Positions 42,800-51,109 of a stretch of DNA of 64,000 nt are shown here, in pieces. Below the pieces are notes generated by a model. That model was not told the origin of the DNA and ran no database searches. It saw only the letters and a program-made list of their open reading frames with translations. Position 1 is the first letter of the stretch, and every line of letters starts with the position of its first letter. The position numbers and the translations under genes are program-made. The DNA lies in contig JAOZVS010000064.1 of the NCBI GenBank assembly GCA_025869435.1, positions 17,779 through 81,778 of the forward strand, given 5' to 3'. The stretch comes from Zavarzinia sp. (GTDB taxonomy: Bacteria; Pseudomonadota; Alphaproteobacteria; Zavarziniales; Zavarziniaceae).

Positions 42800-43439
42800 G
42801 GTGTGTCAGAACACCTCGGTGCAGGACGTAGGCGACGTCGCAGTATGTGCGCACGAAATTCGTGCGGCTGGTTGCAAGAACGAGGGTGGAATGCTGTCGC
42901 AATGACTGCAGCGTATCCTCGGCCCTGCGGCGAAATTCGTGATCGTGCGTGGCAAGCCAGTCATCGATCGGATAACAGTCGAAATCCAGCGCCGCCGCTG
43001 TCGCGAACATGACCTTGGCCATGGTGCTCGAAGGCAGGTCGCCGAGCAAGACATCCATCTTGGCGCCAAGATGCGCGAAATCGTCGACGCGCCGGATGAT
43101 ATCGGGCGCCGACCGGCCGTAGAGCTGGGCGGTGAACCTTATGTTGTCGCGCGCGGTCATGGAGCGGATCAGCCCCGTGCGCGCCCAGACCGGCCAGCTG
43201 ACGGTCATGTTGTGATGTACGACCCGGCCGACCAGCGGCTTCTCGATATTGCACAGCAAGCGGACCAGGGTGGATTTCCCCGAGCCCTTTGTGCCCAGGA
43301 TCGCCACGCTCTGCCCTGGCGTGATGGCGAAATTGACATCGTGAAGGGCCGTCATGATGCGGCCCCGATCGTAATAGCGGACGCTCACGCCATCGAAGCC
43401 GATGATCCGCTCGGGCATTTTCTGCACGGGACTGGCCAT
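42705..43439 (-). CDS. kpsT: KpsT-type ABC transporter ATPase with degenerate catalytic motifs
   Basis: A 244-residue ATPase subunit of the capsule exporter. Walker A is intact (ILGTKGSGKST, about 47-57). Compared with E. coli KpsT from memory, the Q-loop Gln is replaced (TGLIRSMTARDN), the signature SSGM is SSTM (LPSSTMAKV), the Walker B Glu is Asp (PIDDWLATHD) and the switch His is Ser (LATSRTNF). The end YCDVAYVLHRGVL follows the family. It should bind ATP, but hydrolysis may be weak. Coupled to kpsM by TGATG. Confidence 0.9.
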   Translation of the reverse strand: MASPVQKMPERIIGFDGVSVRYYDRGRIMTALHDVNFAITPGQSVAILGTKGSGKSTLVRLLCNIEKPLVGRVVHHNMTVSWPVWARTGLIRSMTARDNIRFTAQLYGRSAPDIIRRVDDFAHLGAKMDVLLGDLPSSTMAKVMFATAAALDFDCYPIDDWLATHDHEFRRRAEDTLQSLRQHSTLVLATSRTNFVRTYCDVAYVLHRGVLTHHDTIDEAIRYYRGCAASSEAAEDTEATEAGY

Positions 43440-44221
43440 CAGCCGACGTCCTTCCGCTTGCGCGCGGCCCGCTCGAAGATCAGCGCGAAGAGGGCGAGGC
43501 CGATCAGCCAGCGCATGGCATAGCCGAAGTCGGCGTAATCGGCGCTGTATTTGCCGAAATACTCCTGCCGCATGATGTCGTTCAGATGCAGCAGCGGATT
43601 CCACAGCGCGAAGCCATGCAGACTGTACGGGATTTCGGGGATGACGAAGAACACGCCGCTGGTCAGCATCAGGATGCGGAGACCGACCTGAAGCACCGGA
43701 CGCAGGATCTTCACCCGGGCGAAGAGAGCGTTGAATATGATCCCGCCGAACAGCCCGTAGAAGCCCGAAACGATCAGCAACATGGCGACATAGGCCGGCC
43801 GATAGATCGGCCCCGACACGCCGGCGATGATGAAAACGCCAAACGTCGCGAACGACAGGACCACATAGAGCACGATGTTGACGACGCCCCGACCGAGCGC
43901 GATGTCGAGCATCGTCACCTGTGGAAAAAAGGCGTAGCGCTCCGCCGACATTGACGTCATCGACACGAACAGCAGCGTGCGCCGGAACATCCAGAACATC
44001 AGCACGCCGGTGGCGATGAAGGGAATGATTTCCATGCCGCGGTGGATACCGCTGCCGGTGAAATAGCGAATGACCGAGAAAATCCCGATGGCGATCGACA
44101 GACGGCCGAATTCGGTCCACACGCCGACGAAATTGAGCCCCAGCCGCGCCTTGGCCTCGCGGAAGGTCACGGCGCTCAGCACGCGCAGCTGATTGTCGAT
44201 GGCGTTCAGAGCGTCATTCAT
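43439..44221 (-). CDS. kpsM: KpsM-type ABC transporter permease
   Basis: A 260-residue integral membrane protein with six predicted spans, of the ABC-2 polysaccharide export type. Landmarks: VTFREAKARLGLNFVGVWTE at the N-terminus, TGVLMFWMFRRTLLFVSMTS, LTSGVFFVIPEIPYSLHGF and ALWNPLLHLNDIMRQEYFG, all conserved in KpsM/CtrC. It forms the inner-membrane channel with KpsT. The ribosome site is weak. The upstream 251 nt gap to the GSCFA gene may hold the promoter of the kpsMTE transcript. Confidence 0.94.
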   Translation of the reverse strand: MNDALNAIDNQLRVLSAVTFREAKARLGLNFVGVWTEFGRLSIAIGIFSVIRYFTGSGIHRGMEIIPFIATGVLMFWMFRRTLLFVSMTSMSAERYAFFPQVTMLDIALGRGVVNIVLYVVLSFATFGVFIIAGVSGPIYRPAYVAMLLIVSGFYGLFGGIIFNALFARVKILRPVLQVGLRILMLTSGVFFVIPEIPYSLHGFALWNPLLHLNDIMRQEYFGKYSADYADFGYAMRWLIGLALFALIFERAARKRKDVG

Positions 44222-44449
44222 GAACTGGCGATGGCCCTGGCTGAAGCAGTTCGAATTCCCCCGGATCCTCGCCTGGCGACGATTCGTTCCGTCTTTATTG
44301 GTCCCTCAGGCTCGCACCGCAAGCGGTAATTCGGGCGAATCAGGTCCAAATGCGGCAACGCAGCATTCGCGGATGCTCGATCGTGATGCCCCGCAACGGA
44401 TGCCGCGCGGCGCAACAACGACGAATTACGCTCGCGGGGCCGAGGGCGC

Positions 44450-44465
44450 CGTGACGTTGGTCACA
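44450..44465 (-). promoter_or_regulatory. CRP-like palindrome upstream of kpsM
   Basis: On the minus strand, TGTGACCAACGTCACG resembles the CRP/FNR pattern TGTGA-N6-TCACA with one mismatch. It lies 229 nt before kpsM and 7 nt after the GSCFA stop. Distance and single-site evidence make this tentative. Confidence 0.3.
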
Positions 44466-44472
44466 GGGATCG

Positions 44473-45582
44473 CTACTTTCGTGCCCGGAAGCGCTTGAGG
44501 AGGCGCCGTATCAGGCCTTTCATGCCCTTGCGCCTGCGTGGTGCGGCCGGCGCGGGTTCCGGCTCGGGCTTGCCCCGCGCCATGGCTTCGTGGCCTTCGC
44601 GGGCGATCAGGCGATCGAGTTCCTGCGATCGTCGAAACGCCTTGAGCAGCGCCGCATCGTTCAGCCTCGTCTCGCAAAAATAGCGCTCGAACAGACGCAT
44701 GTTGAAATTCAATACATGTCCATAGACATGCCGACGATCCGGACCCCACTGGTGACTGTAGAGATCGTTCACGACCTCGTAGCTGGGAAAGAGATACAGC
44801 CGCCCATCCCCTTGCGCGGTGGTTTGCATGAATTCCTCGACTGCCGAGCGCAGGATCGCCTTCGAGGCCCCATTGGCGACGATGCAGGCAAGATCGCGGA
44901 ACGTGGCATAGAGCGGGATCGGCGAAACCGTGAGGACGATGGCCGCCTCCGGGCGATGTTCGCGGATCAACTCGTGAATGCGCCTCAGGTTGGCCAGGTT
45001 CTCGCCATGGGTGGACAGCCGGAATTTGTGCCGCGACGGATCATGCTTCTCGATCGGGACCGCCCGCCAGAACACTTCCCCCGTTGGCTCGTCGTACCAG
45101 ATTTCCGAAAGCCCGAGTGTGATGATGAAGACTTCCGCCGCGTCGAACAGGGCCTTTGTTTCGATGCGCACCTGCTCGTCATAGCCGAACGAGCCGGCAT
45201 CGTAGCCATGCCACAGCGCGGCCTTGGGGGTCTTGTTTTCCCAGGCCCATTCGAACTGCTGACGGATGGCGAAGGTATTGACGATGCCGTCGCCCATCTT
45301 GGTGATATAGGCGGCATTGTCCTGCTTGGTCAGAATATTGAAGCCGAGTTTCAGGAAATGCTTCGAGATATTCTCGGCAAAGCAACTGCCGAAGGCGACA
45401 ATGGGGGTCTTCGCGGTGATGAAGCGGCGTCGGGGCATCCATCCCTTGGCGATATAGGTCGAAACGACATTGTCGGTTTCGAGGGACGAATCCCGCGGAT
45501 AATAGTTGGTATCGTCCCCGCGGAAGAAGGAACTGCTCGTCTTGAGCTTCTTCCCGTCCTGAACGATGTCGATCAACGGCAT
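44473..45582 (-). CDS. GSCFA-domain protein (copy 1)
   Basis: A 369-residue protein with the family-naming motif VAFGSCFAENIS (63-74), then TKQDNAAYITKMGDGIVNTFAIRQQFEWAW (in part), FIITLGLSEIWYDEPTGEVFWR and IVLTVSPIPLYATFRD. GSCFA proteins are predicted relatives of SGNH/GDSL esterases and are often found near polysaccharide genes, suggesting an O-acyl transferase or esterase role on glycans. The C-terminal 50 residues are basic (RRRKGMKGLIRRLLKRFRAR) and might contact membranes or nucleic acid. Strong AGGGGGA ribosome site. Confidence 0.9.
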   Translation of the reverse strand: MPLIDIVQDGKKLKTSSSFFRGDDTNYYPRDSSLETDNVVSTYIAKGWMPRRRFITAKTPIVAFGSCFAENISKHFLKLGFNILTKQDNAAYITKMGDGIVNTFAIRQQFEWAWENKTPKAALWHGYDAGSFGYDEQVRIETKALFDAAEVFIITLGLSEIWYDEPTGEVFWRAVPIEKHDPSRHKFRLSTHGENLANLRRIHELIREHRPEAAIVLTVSPIPLYATFRDLACIVANGASKAILRSAVEEFMQTTAQGDGRLYLFPSYEVVNDLYSHQWGPDRRHVYGHVLNFNMRLFERYFCETRLNDAALLKAFRRSQELDRLIAREGHEAMARGKPEPEPAPAAPRRRKGMKGLIRRLLKRFRARK

Positions 45583-45859
45583 GGCGCATCCCCCTGTGGC
45601 ATCGGATTTTCACCCTCCTTCCCCCGAGAGCACAAGGGGCGTGGCCGCACCGTCCGCAACGGGAATCGCGATTGAAGCGGCTGGACTTCCCGGACTATCC
45701 TGCCGCCGGTATCGGATCCGGGCCGGCTTGCGCCGGACACCCGGAACCTTGAAGGGAAACGGACGGCCATCGGCCTGTCCTGGCCGGGCGGGGCGCTGCC
45801 CATGGATCAGGACGGCGGAAGGATCTTTTTCCCCAGGCGTCAAACCGGCGAGGCCCCTC

Positions 45860-47077
45860 GTGAAGCATGATCAATCCGTCGTCCTCCTTGGTTTCTTCGC
45901 GCGCGGCAATGCGGGGGACGAGGCGTTCCTTCATGTCCAGTACGAACTGCTGAAGGACAAGTACAACATCATCGTGCCGATCGAGCACAAGAACGCCCAC
46001 CCCGATTTCCGGTCCTGGTATCCCTACACCGAATGCGAAGTCATCAATTATGACGACATTCCCCGCGTCTATGGCCAGGACGTGGTGGGCCTCCATATCG
46101 GCGGCGGCTCCCTGGCTTTCGGTTTCTCCGGCCAGTTCCTGATGACCGCGCTCGATGCCGGCAAGAAAACGCTGATCAGCGGCATCGACGCCTCGCTGAA
46201 GCCACGCCTGCCCCCCGACCATATCCGCTTCGACATCTATAACCGGCTGGACTTCCTGTCGGTGCGCACGATCAAGTCGCTGGACAATCTGCGCAAGAAC
46301 GAGGTCCCGGTGCATCATGGCGCCGACTGGGCGCTGGGCCTTGGCGTGATCGAGCCCCCGGCGCACAAGCGCGGCGGTGCCCTGGTGACCATCCGCGCCT
46401 TTGGCGAGCCGCCGGGCGACGAGCATCGCCGCGACATGCTGGCCCTGCACAAATATCTCGAGAGGCAGGGCCATCGCGTGCGCTACCTGCCCTTTGCCCC
46501 CGATGATCGCGATTTCCTCGACCACATGCCCCATGTGAAGCCGGACATGATCGAGAACGTGTGGTGGGATCCGCGTCAGGTGAAGGGCCTGATCAAGGCC
46601 GCCGATGTCGTCGTCAGCGTCGGCCGGCTGCACACACTGATTCTGTCCATGACCTGCCAGACCCCGACCTTCGCCATCGACCCCAAGATCATGTCGGGCG
46701 GCCGCCACATCCTGAACCGCAAGAATCTGAGCTTCGCCGATGAAGTGGGGCTGACCTTCTTCCATTCGGTCGACGAGATGTTCGAGGCCTACGGCGACGA
46801 TTTCAACACGAAGGTCGTCCCCCACGATTTCCGGCCGGATTATTACCAGCGGCTGGAATCACAGCAGGGCTTCATCCGCCAGATTCTGGAAGCCGAACGC
46901 GGCGCGATGCCCAAGCGGGGCGAGCCCGGCCACTGGTCCGGACCGACGCCGGGCGGCCGTCCGGTCGAGGACACGCTTCTGACCCTGAAGACGGAAGAAG
47001 AAGCCCGCGAGGAAAAGCGCCGACTGAAGCGCGAGGAAAAGCGCCGCGAGAAGCTGGAAGCGCGGGGCAAGGCCTGA
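45860..47077 (+). CDS. polysaccharide pyruvyl transferase family protein, CsaB-like
   Basis: A 405-residue protein beginning at GTG with GCGAGG upstream: VKHDQSVVLLGFFARGNAGD, then EAFLHVQYELL. Further landmarks are VGLHIGGGSLAFGFSGQFLM, HHGADWALGLGV and VVVSVGRLHTLILSM. This is the same subfamily as the C-terminal domain of the two fusion proteins. The last 30 residues are a Glu/Lys/Arg-rich helix (EEAREEKRRLKREEKRREKL) like the charged tails of other proteins in this locus. An upstream start is open in frame but overlaps the GSCFA gene. Confidence 0.85.
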   Translation: MKHDQSVVLLGFFARGNAGDEAFLHVQYELLKDKYNIIVPIEHKNAHPDFRSWYPYTECEVINYDDIPRVYGQDVVGLHIGGGSLAFGFSGQFLMTALDAGKKTLISGIDASLKPRLPPDHIRFDIYNRLDFLSVRTIKSLDNLRKNEVPVHHGADWALGLGVIEPPAHKRGGALVTIRAFGEPPGDEHRRDMLALHKYLERQGHRVRYLPFAPDDRDFLDHMPHVKPDMIENVWWDPRQVKGLIKAADVVVSVGRLHTLILSMTCQTPTFAIDPKIMSGGRHILNRKNLSFADEVGLTFFHSVDEMFEAYGDDFNTKVVPHDFRPDYYQRLESQQGFIRQILEAERGAMPKRGEPGHWSGPTPGGRPVEDTLLTLKTEEEAREEKRRLKREEKRREKLEARGKA

Positions 47078-47083
47078 TCGGCC

Positions 47084-47259
47084 GTCCTCAGAGACCTTTT
47101 GGAAATCCGGCGGCTGAGAGCCGGCGAGAGATTTTCATGTCCCGCAAGGAGGGGATCGCAGCCGATATCGTGTGATATCGGCAAGATCGCCGACGACGCG
47201 GGGCGTGAAAAGATCCGCTGGATCGACCCGTCCGGGGTTTCCAAAAGGTCTCTCAGGAC
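47084..47259. mobile_element. 176-bp element with terminal inverted repeats (MITE-like or structured RNA)
   Basis: The left arm starts GTCCTCAGAGACCTTTTGGA (47084) and the right arm, read on the other strand, starts GTCCTGAGAGACCTTTTGGA (47259). Over about 25 bases the arms differ at only two or three sites. Inside lies a perfect hairpin GCCGATATC-GTGT-GATATCGGC (47161-47182). No coding potential, and no clear target duplication in the flanks. It fills the gap between two convergent genes. Confidence 0.5.
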
Positions 47260-47318
47260 CCGGCGGGAATGGCCACGCCAGGCCGTCCCGCCGCCCTCGC
47301 CCCCGGCGGTCAAGCAGG

Positions 47319-48938
47319 TCAGATCGAGTTTGCCGCCCGATAGCGGGCGATGATGTCCATCATGCCGGTGATCGAGCGCTCCAGCCGGCCCTGGGCCGCA
47401 GCCAGCTTCCGGCGGGACACCCCCTTTAGCGGACCTTCGGTCGCGGCCAGCAATTCGGGGACGGTGGCGAATTGGGCCAATCCCCAGTCGGCGCAGACCG
47501 CGTCGATCTTGGTGATCGATTTCCGCCCTGAAGGCAGGCGCAGTGGCGGCACCAGCGAGACCGTCGGCACGCCGAGGCTCGCCGCGAAGATCAGGGGATG
47601 CAGGCGCCCCACGCCGATGACCAGCCCGCTCGCGCTGATCAATTGCTTCACCCGCCGGGGGTTCCACCAGTGTTCGAACGTCGGCGCCAGTGAATCGAGG
47701 CCGAGTTCCGCCGTGTTGCGCGCGTCTTCCGGACAGAACGGCAGAAAGGCGGGGTGCCAGCCCTGCGCCTTCAGGCCTTCGACCAGGGCCTGGATTTCCA
47801 GCACATAGCTGTAGGGCACCAGGTGAAGCGGGAACTCGCGCAGGACAATCAGGGCCCGGCGGCTGGAATCCGCGACATCCTCCGCCTCGTCCTGGATCAG
47901 CCGGATCGCCCAGTCGGCGCCGTAATCGGCTTCGACTCCCAGTTGACGGCAAATGTCAAGGCCATGGCGGGTGCGCACCATCACCCGACTGAATCCCCCG
48001 AGATAGGCCTTCATCTGCGCGGCATCGATCACGCGGCGCCCGTGCACCACCTGGCGATCGGGCGGATCGCAGCCGGGCATGTCGAGACCGGGCAGGTCGA
48101 CGCCGAAAATGAAGGTCGGAATGCCGCGGGCCCGGGCCTCGAAGACCAGATTGGCGGCAAAGCCGACCGCAAGGCCGCCGCCGCCGATCATCATCGCCGC
48201 GATCGGCCGCCCCTCGTCGAACATGTCGAGATCGCATTGATGGCGGATTTCGCAGCGGTTGTAGGGATACCAGTGCTGAAACCCGTCGACCGCGCCGAAA
48301 CTGTCCACCGCGACGATGACGTCGAAATCCGGGGCGAAGGTCTCATAGATGGTCTGAAACAGCGCTTCGTCGCCGCAATTGCCCCGGCCGTAGAAGCCGG
48401 CGATGACGACGATCGGCCGGACGGACGGCAACGCGGGCGGCGCTTCGACGAGCACCGCGCGCGGGCTCTCGAGGCGGAGCAGAACGCCGCTGCTGCCGGC
48501 GCCGGCCCGGCCGGTGACGACGAGGCCAAGCGCGGCAGCGGTCGCCGCCAGCGTGCCTTCGCGGGATGCCGTGGTCCGGCAGATCAGGCGGGCTTCAAGG
48601 GCGGCCATCCGCTCCAACAGGGCTGGTCCGTTGGCGATCCGATGCCATGGCGTCAGTGTGACGATGTGATCAACCCGGCTGACGACCGCGGCCTGCAGCG
48701 CCTCAAGATCGACACGCACGAACGACCCCGCGGCCTCGAGAGCCAGCGGCAATTCCAGCACGGCGATGCCGGTTCCCTTCAGCGCCGAGAGAGCGGCATG
48801 ACTGCCGTCGCCAAGCTCGAGAACCACGTCGCCGGCACCGATCAGGGCCGAAAGCGCCGCCTGGGCCCCCTTGAAGACGATGGGCGTGCCCCCCGCGGAC
48901 GGCCCCCTGATGCGCAAACCCTTTTGAGACATATCCAT
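47319..48938 (-). CDS. pyruvyl transferase with degenerate methyltransferase-like N-terminal domain
   Basis: About 539 residues, paralogue of the fusion at 36493-38238. The C-terminal domain is clearly homologous: IAGFYGRGNCGDEALFQTIY, HWYPYNRCEIRHQCDLDMFD, MMIGGGGLAVGFAANLVFEA, YGADWAIRLIQDEAE, LPFCPEDARNTAELGLDSLA. The first 175 residues look Rossmann-like (DVVLELGDGSHAALSALKG), but the SAM motif DIGCGG of the paralogue has become ELGDGS. The domain may have lost methyltransferase activity. Start at 48938 is inferred because a terminator lies just upstream; the ribosome site is weak. Confidence 0.82.
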   Translation of the reverse strand: MDMSQKGLRIRGPSAGGTPIVFKGAQAALSALIGAGDVVLELGDGSHAALSALKGTGIAVLELPLALEAAGSFVRVDLEALQAAVVSRVDHIVTLTPWHRIANGPALLERMAALEARLICRTTASREGTLAATAAALGLVVTGRAGAGSSGVLLRLESPRAVLVEAPPALPSVRPIVVIAGFYGRGNCGDEALFQTIYETFAPDFDVIVAVDSFGAVDGFQHWYPYNRCEIRHQCDLDMFDEGRPIAAMMIGGGGLAVGFAANLVFEARARGIPTFIFGVDLPGLDMPGCDPPDRQVVHGRRVIDAAQMKAYLGGFSRVMVRTRHGLDICRQLGVEADYGADWAIRLIQDEAEDVADSSRRALIVLREFPLHLVPYSYVLEIQALVEGLKAQGWHPAFLPFCPEDARNTAELGLDSLAPTFEHWWNPRRVKQLISASGLVIGVGRLHPLIFAASLGVPTVSLVPPLRLPSGRKSITKIDAVCADWGLAQFATVPELLAATEGPLKGVSRRKLAAAQGRLERSITGMMDIIARYRAANSI

Positions 48939-49002
48939 CAAACAGAAAGATAAACCAGAAATGCCGAAGGACAATCGGAACGCGAATATCCGGAACCCCG
49001 GC

Positions 49003-49042
49003 GACGAAAAAGAGAATGGCACGCGCCAAAGGCGCGTGCCAT
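49003..49042 (-). terminator. Rho-independent terminator of the GSCFA-2 operon
   Basis: Perfect 12-base stem ATGGCACGCGCC / GGCGCGTGCCAT with an AAA/TTT loop (49016-49042), followed on the minus strand by TCTCTTTTTCGTC. It ends the unit of GSCFA copy 2 and the two small genes. Confidence 0.92.
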
Positions 49043-49069
49043 CACGACATCAGGACTGCGGCGCCAGAC

Positions 49070-49294
49070 TCAGCTGGCGGCAGACGGACCCCGGGCCGGC
49101 CGCGAGGCGGCGGAGGCCTCGCGCCGGGCCGCGGATTCGCTGCGACGGGCTTCGGCCGCGCTCTTGCGGGCTTCGGCCGCGGAAGCGCGCTTGGCCGCGG
49201 CTTCGTTGCGCTTTTCCGCCGAAGCGGACTTGCGGGCTTCGGACGCCTGGGCCCGGGCTTCCTTGCTCAAGGCCACTTTCTTTTCGCTTTCCAT
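49070..49294 (-). CDS. small Ala/Lys/Glu/Arg-rich protein
   Basis: A 74-residue protein beginning MESEKKVALSKEARAQASEA, almost entirely Ala, Ser, Glu, Lys and Arg, with a repeating AAEARKSA pattern and a short disordered end. It should form one long charged helix. A good AAGGAG ribosome site and a terminator right after the stop codon argue that it is real. It is the third gene after GSCFA copy 2. Function unknown; composition alone could mislead. Confidence 0.75.
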   Translation of the reverse strand: MESEKKVALSKEARAQASEARKSASAEKRNEAAAKRASAAEARKSAAEARRSESAARREASAASRPARGPSAAS

Positions 49295-49372
49295 CTCTCT
49301 TGCTCCTTATCACACACCGGCCCGTGGACAGGCGTCCCGCTCGGGCGGGGCCATCTCGACGGCCGGCTCTGT

Positions 49373-49774
49373 TCACGACGGTTTGTTATCGCCGCCCCGC
49401 GCCTGGCGTCTGGACGCGACATCGTCGCGCCGGAGTGCCGAAGCCTGTTCCCGGATTTCGGCCGCCTGACGGCGGCGGACCAAGGCCGCTGCCTGTCGGC
49501 CTTCCGCGGCCTCGAGCCGACGCATGGCCGTGGCCTTGCGCCGTTCCTCGGCGCCCACGCGGGCGGACGAGTCACGCTCCGCCTTGATGGGGACCTTGGT
49601 TTCGGCCGGGGCGACGACGACAGGCGCCGCGACCTCCGCCAACACCACGGCTGGCTCGACCGGGGTCGCCGGCGGGGTCACCGCCGGCTTGGTCCCGGAT
49701 TTCGAGCCCGCGCTCTTGGTGGAAGCGGTCTTTTCCTTGGGCTTCTTGCTGAAGCCGCCGAAAAGTTTTGCCAT
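49373..49774 (-). CDS. small basic protein with Pro/Ala linker and charged helix
   Basis: A 133-residue protein. It opens with MAKLFGGFSKKPKEKTASTK, continues with a Pro/Ala/Val-rich middle (AVTPPATPVEPAVVLAEVAA), and ends in a charged helix (RRKATAMRRLEAAEGRQAAA). AGGTGG precedes the ATG. It lies 30 nt after GSCFA copy 2 and before the 74-residue gene. The charged helix is of the same style as the tails of GSCFA copy 2 and the CsaB-like protein, so these may interact. No family recognised. Confidence 0.75.
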   Translation of the reverse strand: MAKLFGGFSKKPKEKTASTKSAGSKSGTKPAVTPPATPVEPAVVLAEVAAPVVVAPAETKVPIKAERDSSARVGAEERRKATAMRRLEAAEGRQAAALVRRRQAAEIREQASALRRDDVASRRQARGGDNKPS

Positions 49775-49804
49775 TTCACCACCTGTTCCGAATGCGACGC
49801 AGGA

Positions 49805-51109
49805 TCAACCCGCCTTGCGCTCGGCAAGGGTCTTCAGGCGGCGTTCCTCACGGCGCTCCGCCAGGGCCTTCTCCCGCTTCGCCGCCTTTTCGGCCGCGCG
49901 CTGCTCGGGGGTCAGGCCGTCGTCCTTGATCACCTTGCCCTGGGCCTTCAGCTTGGCGACCCGGGCTTCGTGACGGGCGATTTCCTCGACGCTCTTCGAG
50001 CCGGTGCGGACCTTGGCCATTTTCTCGCCGCGGATACGCTTCAGCGCCTTGGCCTTGTCCTCGCCGCCGAGTTCGCGATCAAGGGCCAGCGCCTCGGTGA
50101 AAGTATGCTCGATGTCTTCGTCGGTCAGGCCGGTCGTGCAGAAATAGCGCTCGAAGGCGCGCATGTTCAGGTCCAGCACATGCGGATGGGCATGGCGGCC
50201 GTCGGCGCCGAACTGGTTCTTGAACGCGTTCAGCACGATCTCGTAGGACGGGAAGTAATACAGCTTCTCGTCATTCGGCTTGCTCTCGCGATAGAGCTGA
50301 TCGAGCGCGCTGCGCAGGATCGCCTTCGAGACCGCGTTCGCCGTGATGCAGGAGACATCGCGGAACGTGGCGGCCAGCGGGATCGGCGACAGGGTGAAGA
50401 CGATCGGCGTGCCCGGCTTGTGCTTGCGGATCAGGCTGTAGATCGCCCGCAGGTTGGTCAGGCTTTCCTCGTGGGTGGCCACGCGGAATTTGTGACGGCT
50501 CGGGTCGAACTTGTCGAAGGGCACCGCGCGCCAGAACACTTCGCCCGTCGGCTCGTCGTACCAGACTTCCGAAAGGCCGAGGGTGATGATGAAGAGGTCG
50601 GCGCTGTCGAACAGCTCCTTGGTCTTCAGCCGCACCTGCTCGTCATAACCGAATTCCTCGGCTTTGTAGCCGTGCCAGAGATCGACCGCCGGGGTATTGT
50701 TTTCCCAGGCCCATTCGAACTGCTGACGGATGGCGTGCGTATTGACGATACCGTCGCCAAGACGGGACACGTAGGCGACGTTGTCCTTCTTGGTGGCGAC
50801 ATTATAGCCGATATTGTTCAGGTAGTTGCTGATGTTGGACGCGAAGCAGCTGCCGAACGCGATGATGTTGGTGTTTTCGTTGATGAACGGCGCGGCCGGC
50901 ATCCAGCCTTTCAGGAAATACTTGGCGATCGCGTCGGGACGCTCGAGCATGTCCAGCGTCGGGCCGTAATTCGTGTGTTCGCCGCGGTAGAAGCTGTAGC
51001 CGAAGGACATTTTCTTGCCGTCGACAACGGCTTCGATCGTCCGGTTGACGACCTGCGTGCCCCCGGATTCAACTTCGTCGGCGGCGTTGGTCAAAGTTTC
51101 GGTGCTCAT
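49805..51109 (-). CDS. GSCFA-domain protein (copy 2)
   Basis: A 434-residue homologue of copy 1. The motif IIAFGSCFASNIS lies at 82-94; also conserved are GDGIVNTHAIRQQFEWAWEN, FIITLGLSEVWYDEPTGEVF and FTLSPIPLAATFRD. It has an N-terminal addition of about 20 residues and a C-terminal Lys/Glu/Arg helix (EQRAAEKAAKREKALAERRE). The start at 51109 has GGAGG upstream. First gene of a three-gene unit closed by the terminator at 49003-49042. Confidence 0.9.
   Translation of the reverse strand: MSTETLTNAADEVESGGTQVVNRTIEAVVDGKKMSFGYSFYRGEHTNYGPTLDMLERPDAIAKYFLKGWMPAAPFINENTNIIAFGSCFASNISNYLNNIGYNVATKKDNVAYVSRLGDGIVNTHAIRQQFEWAWENNTPAVDLWHGYKAEEFGYDEQVRLKTKELFDSADLFIITLGLSEVWYDEPTGEVFWRAVPFDKFDPSRHKFRVATHEESLTNLRAIYSLIRKHKPGTPIVFTLSPIPLAATFRDVSCITANAVSKAILRSALDQLYRESKPNDEKLYYFPSYEIVLNAFKNQFGADGRHAHPHVLDLNMRAFERYFCTTGLTDEDIEHTFTEALALDRELGGEDKAKALKRIRGEKMAKVRTGSKSVEEIARHEARVAKLKAQGKVIKDDGLTPEQRAAEKAAKREKALAERREERRLKTLAERKAG

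Noticed and set aside
40415-43012. 865-residue plus-strand open frame opposite kpsE, kpsT and the pyruvyl transferase
   Set aside because: It runs across three real genes and their boundaries, with low-complexity Arg/Gln/Asp content typical of antisense frames.
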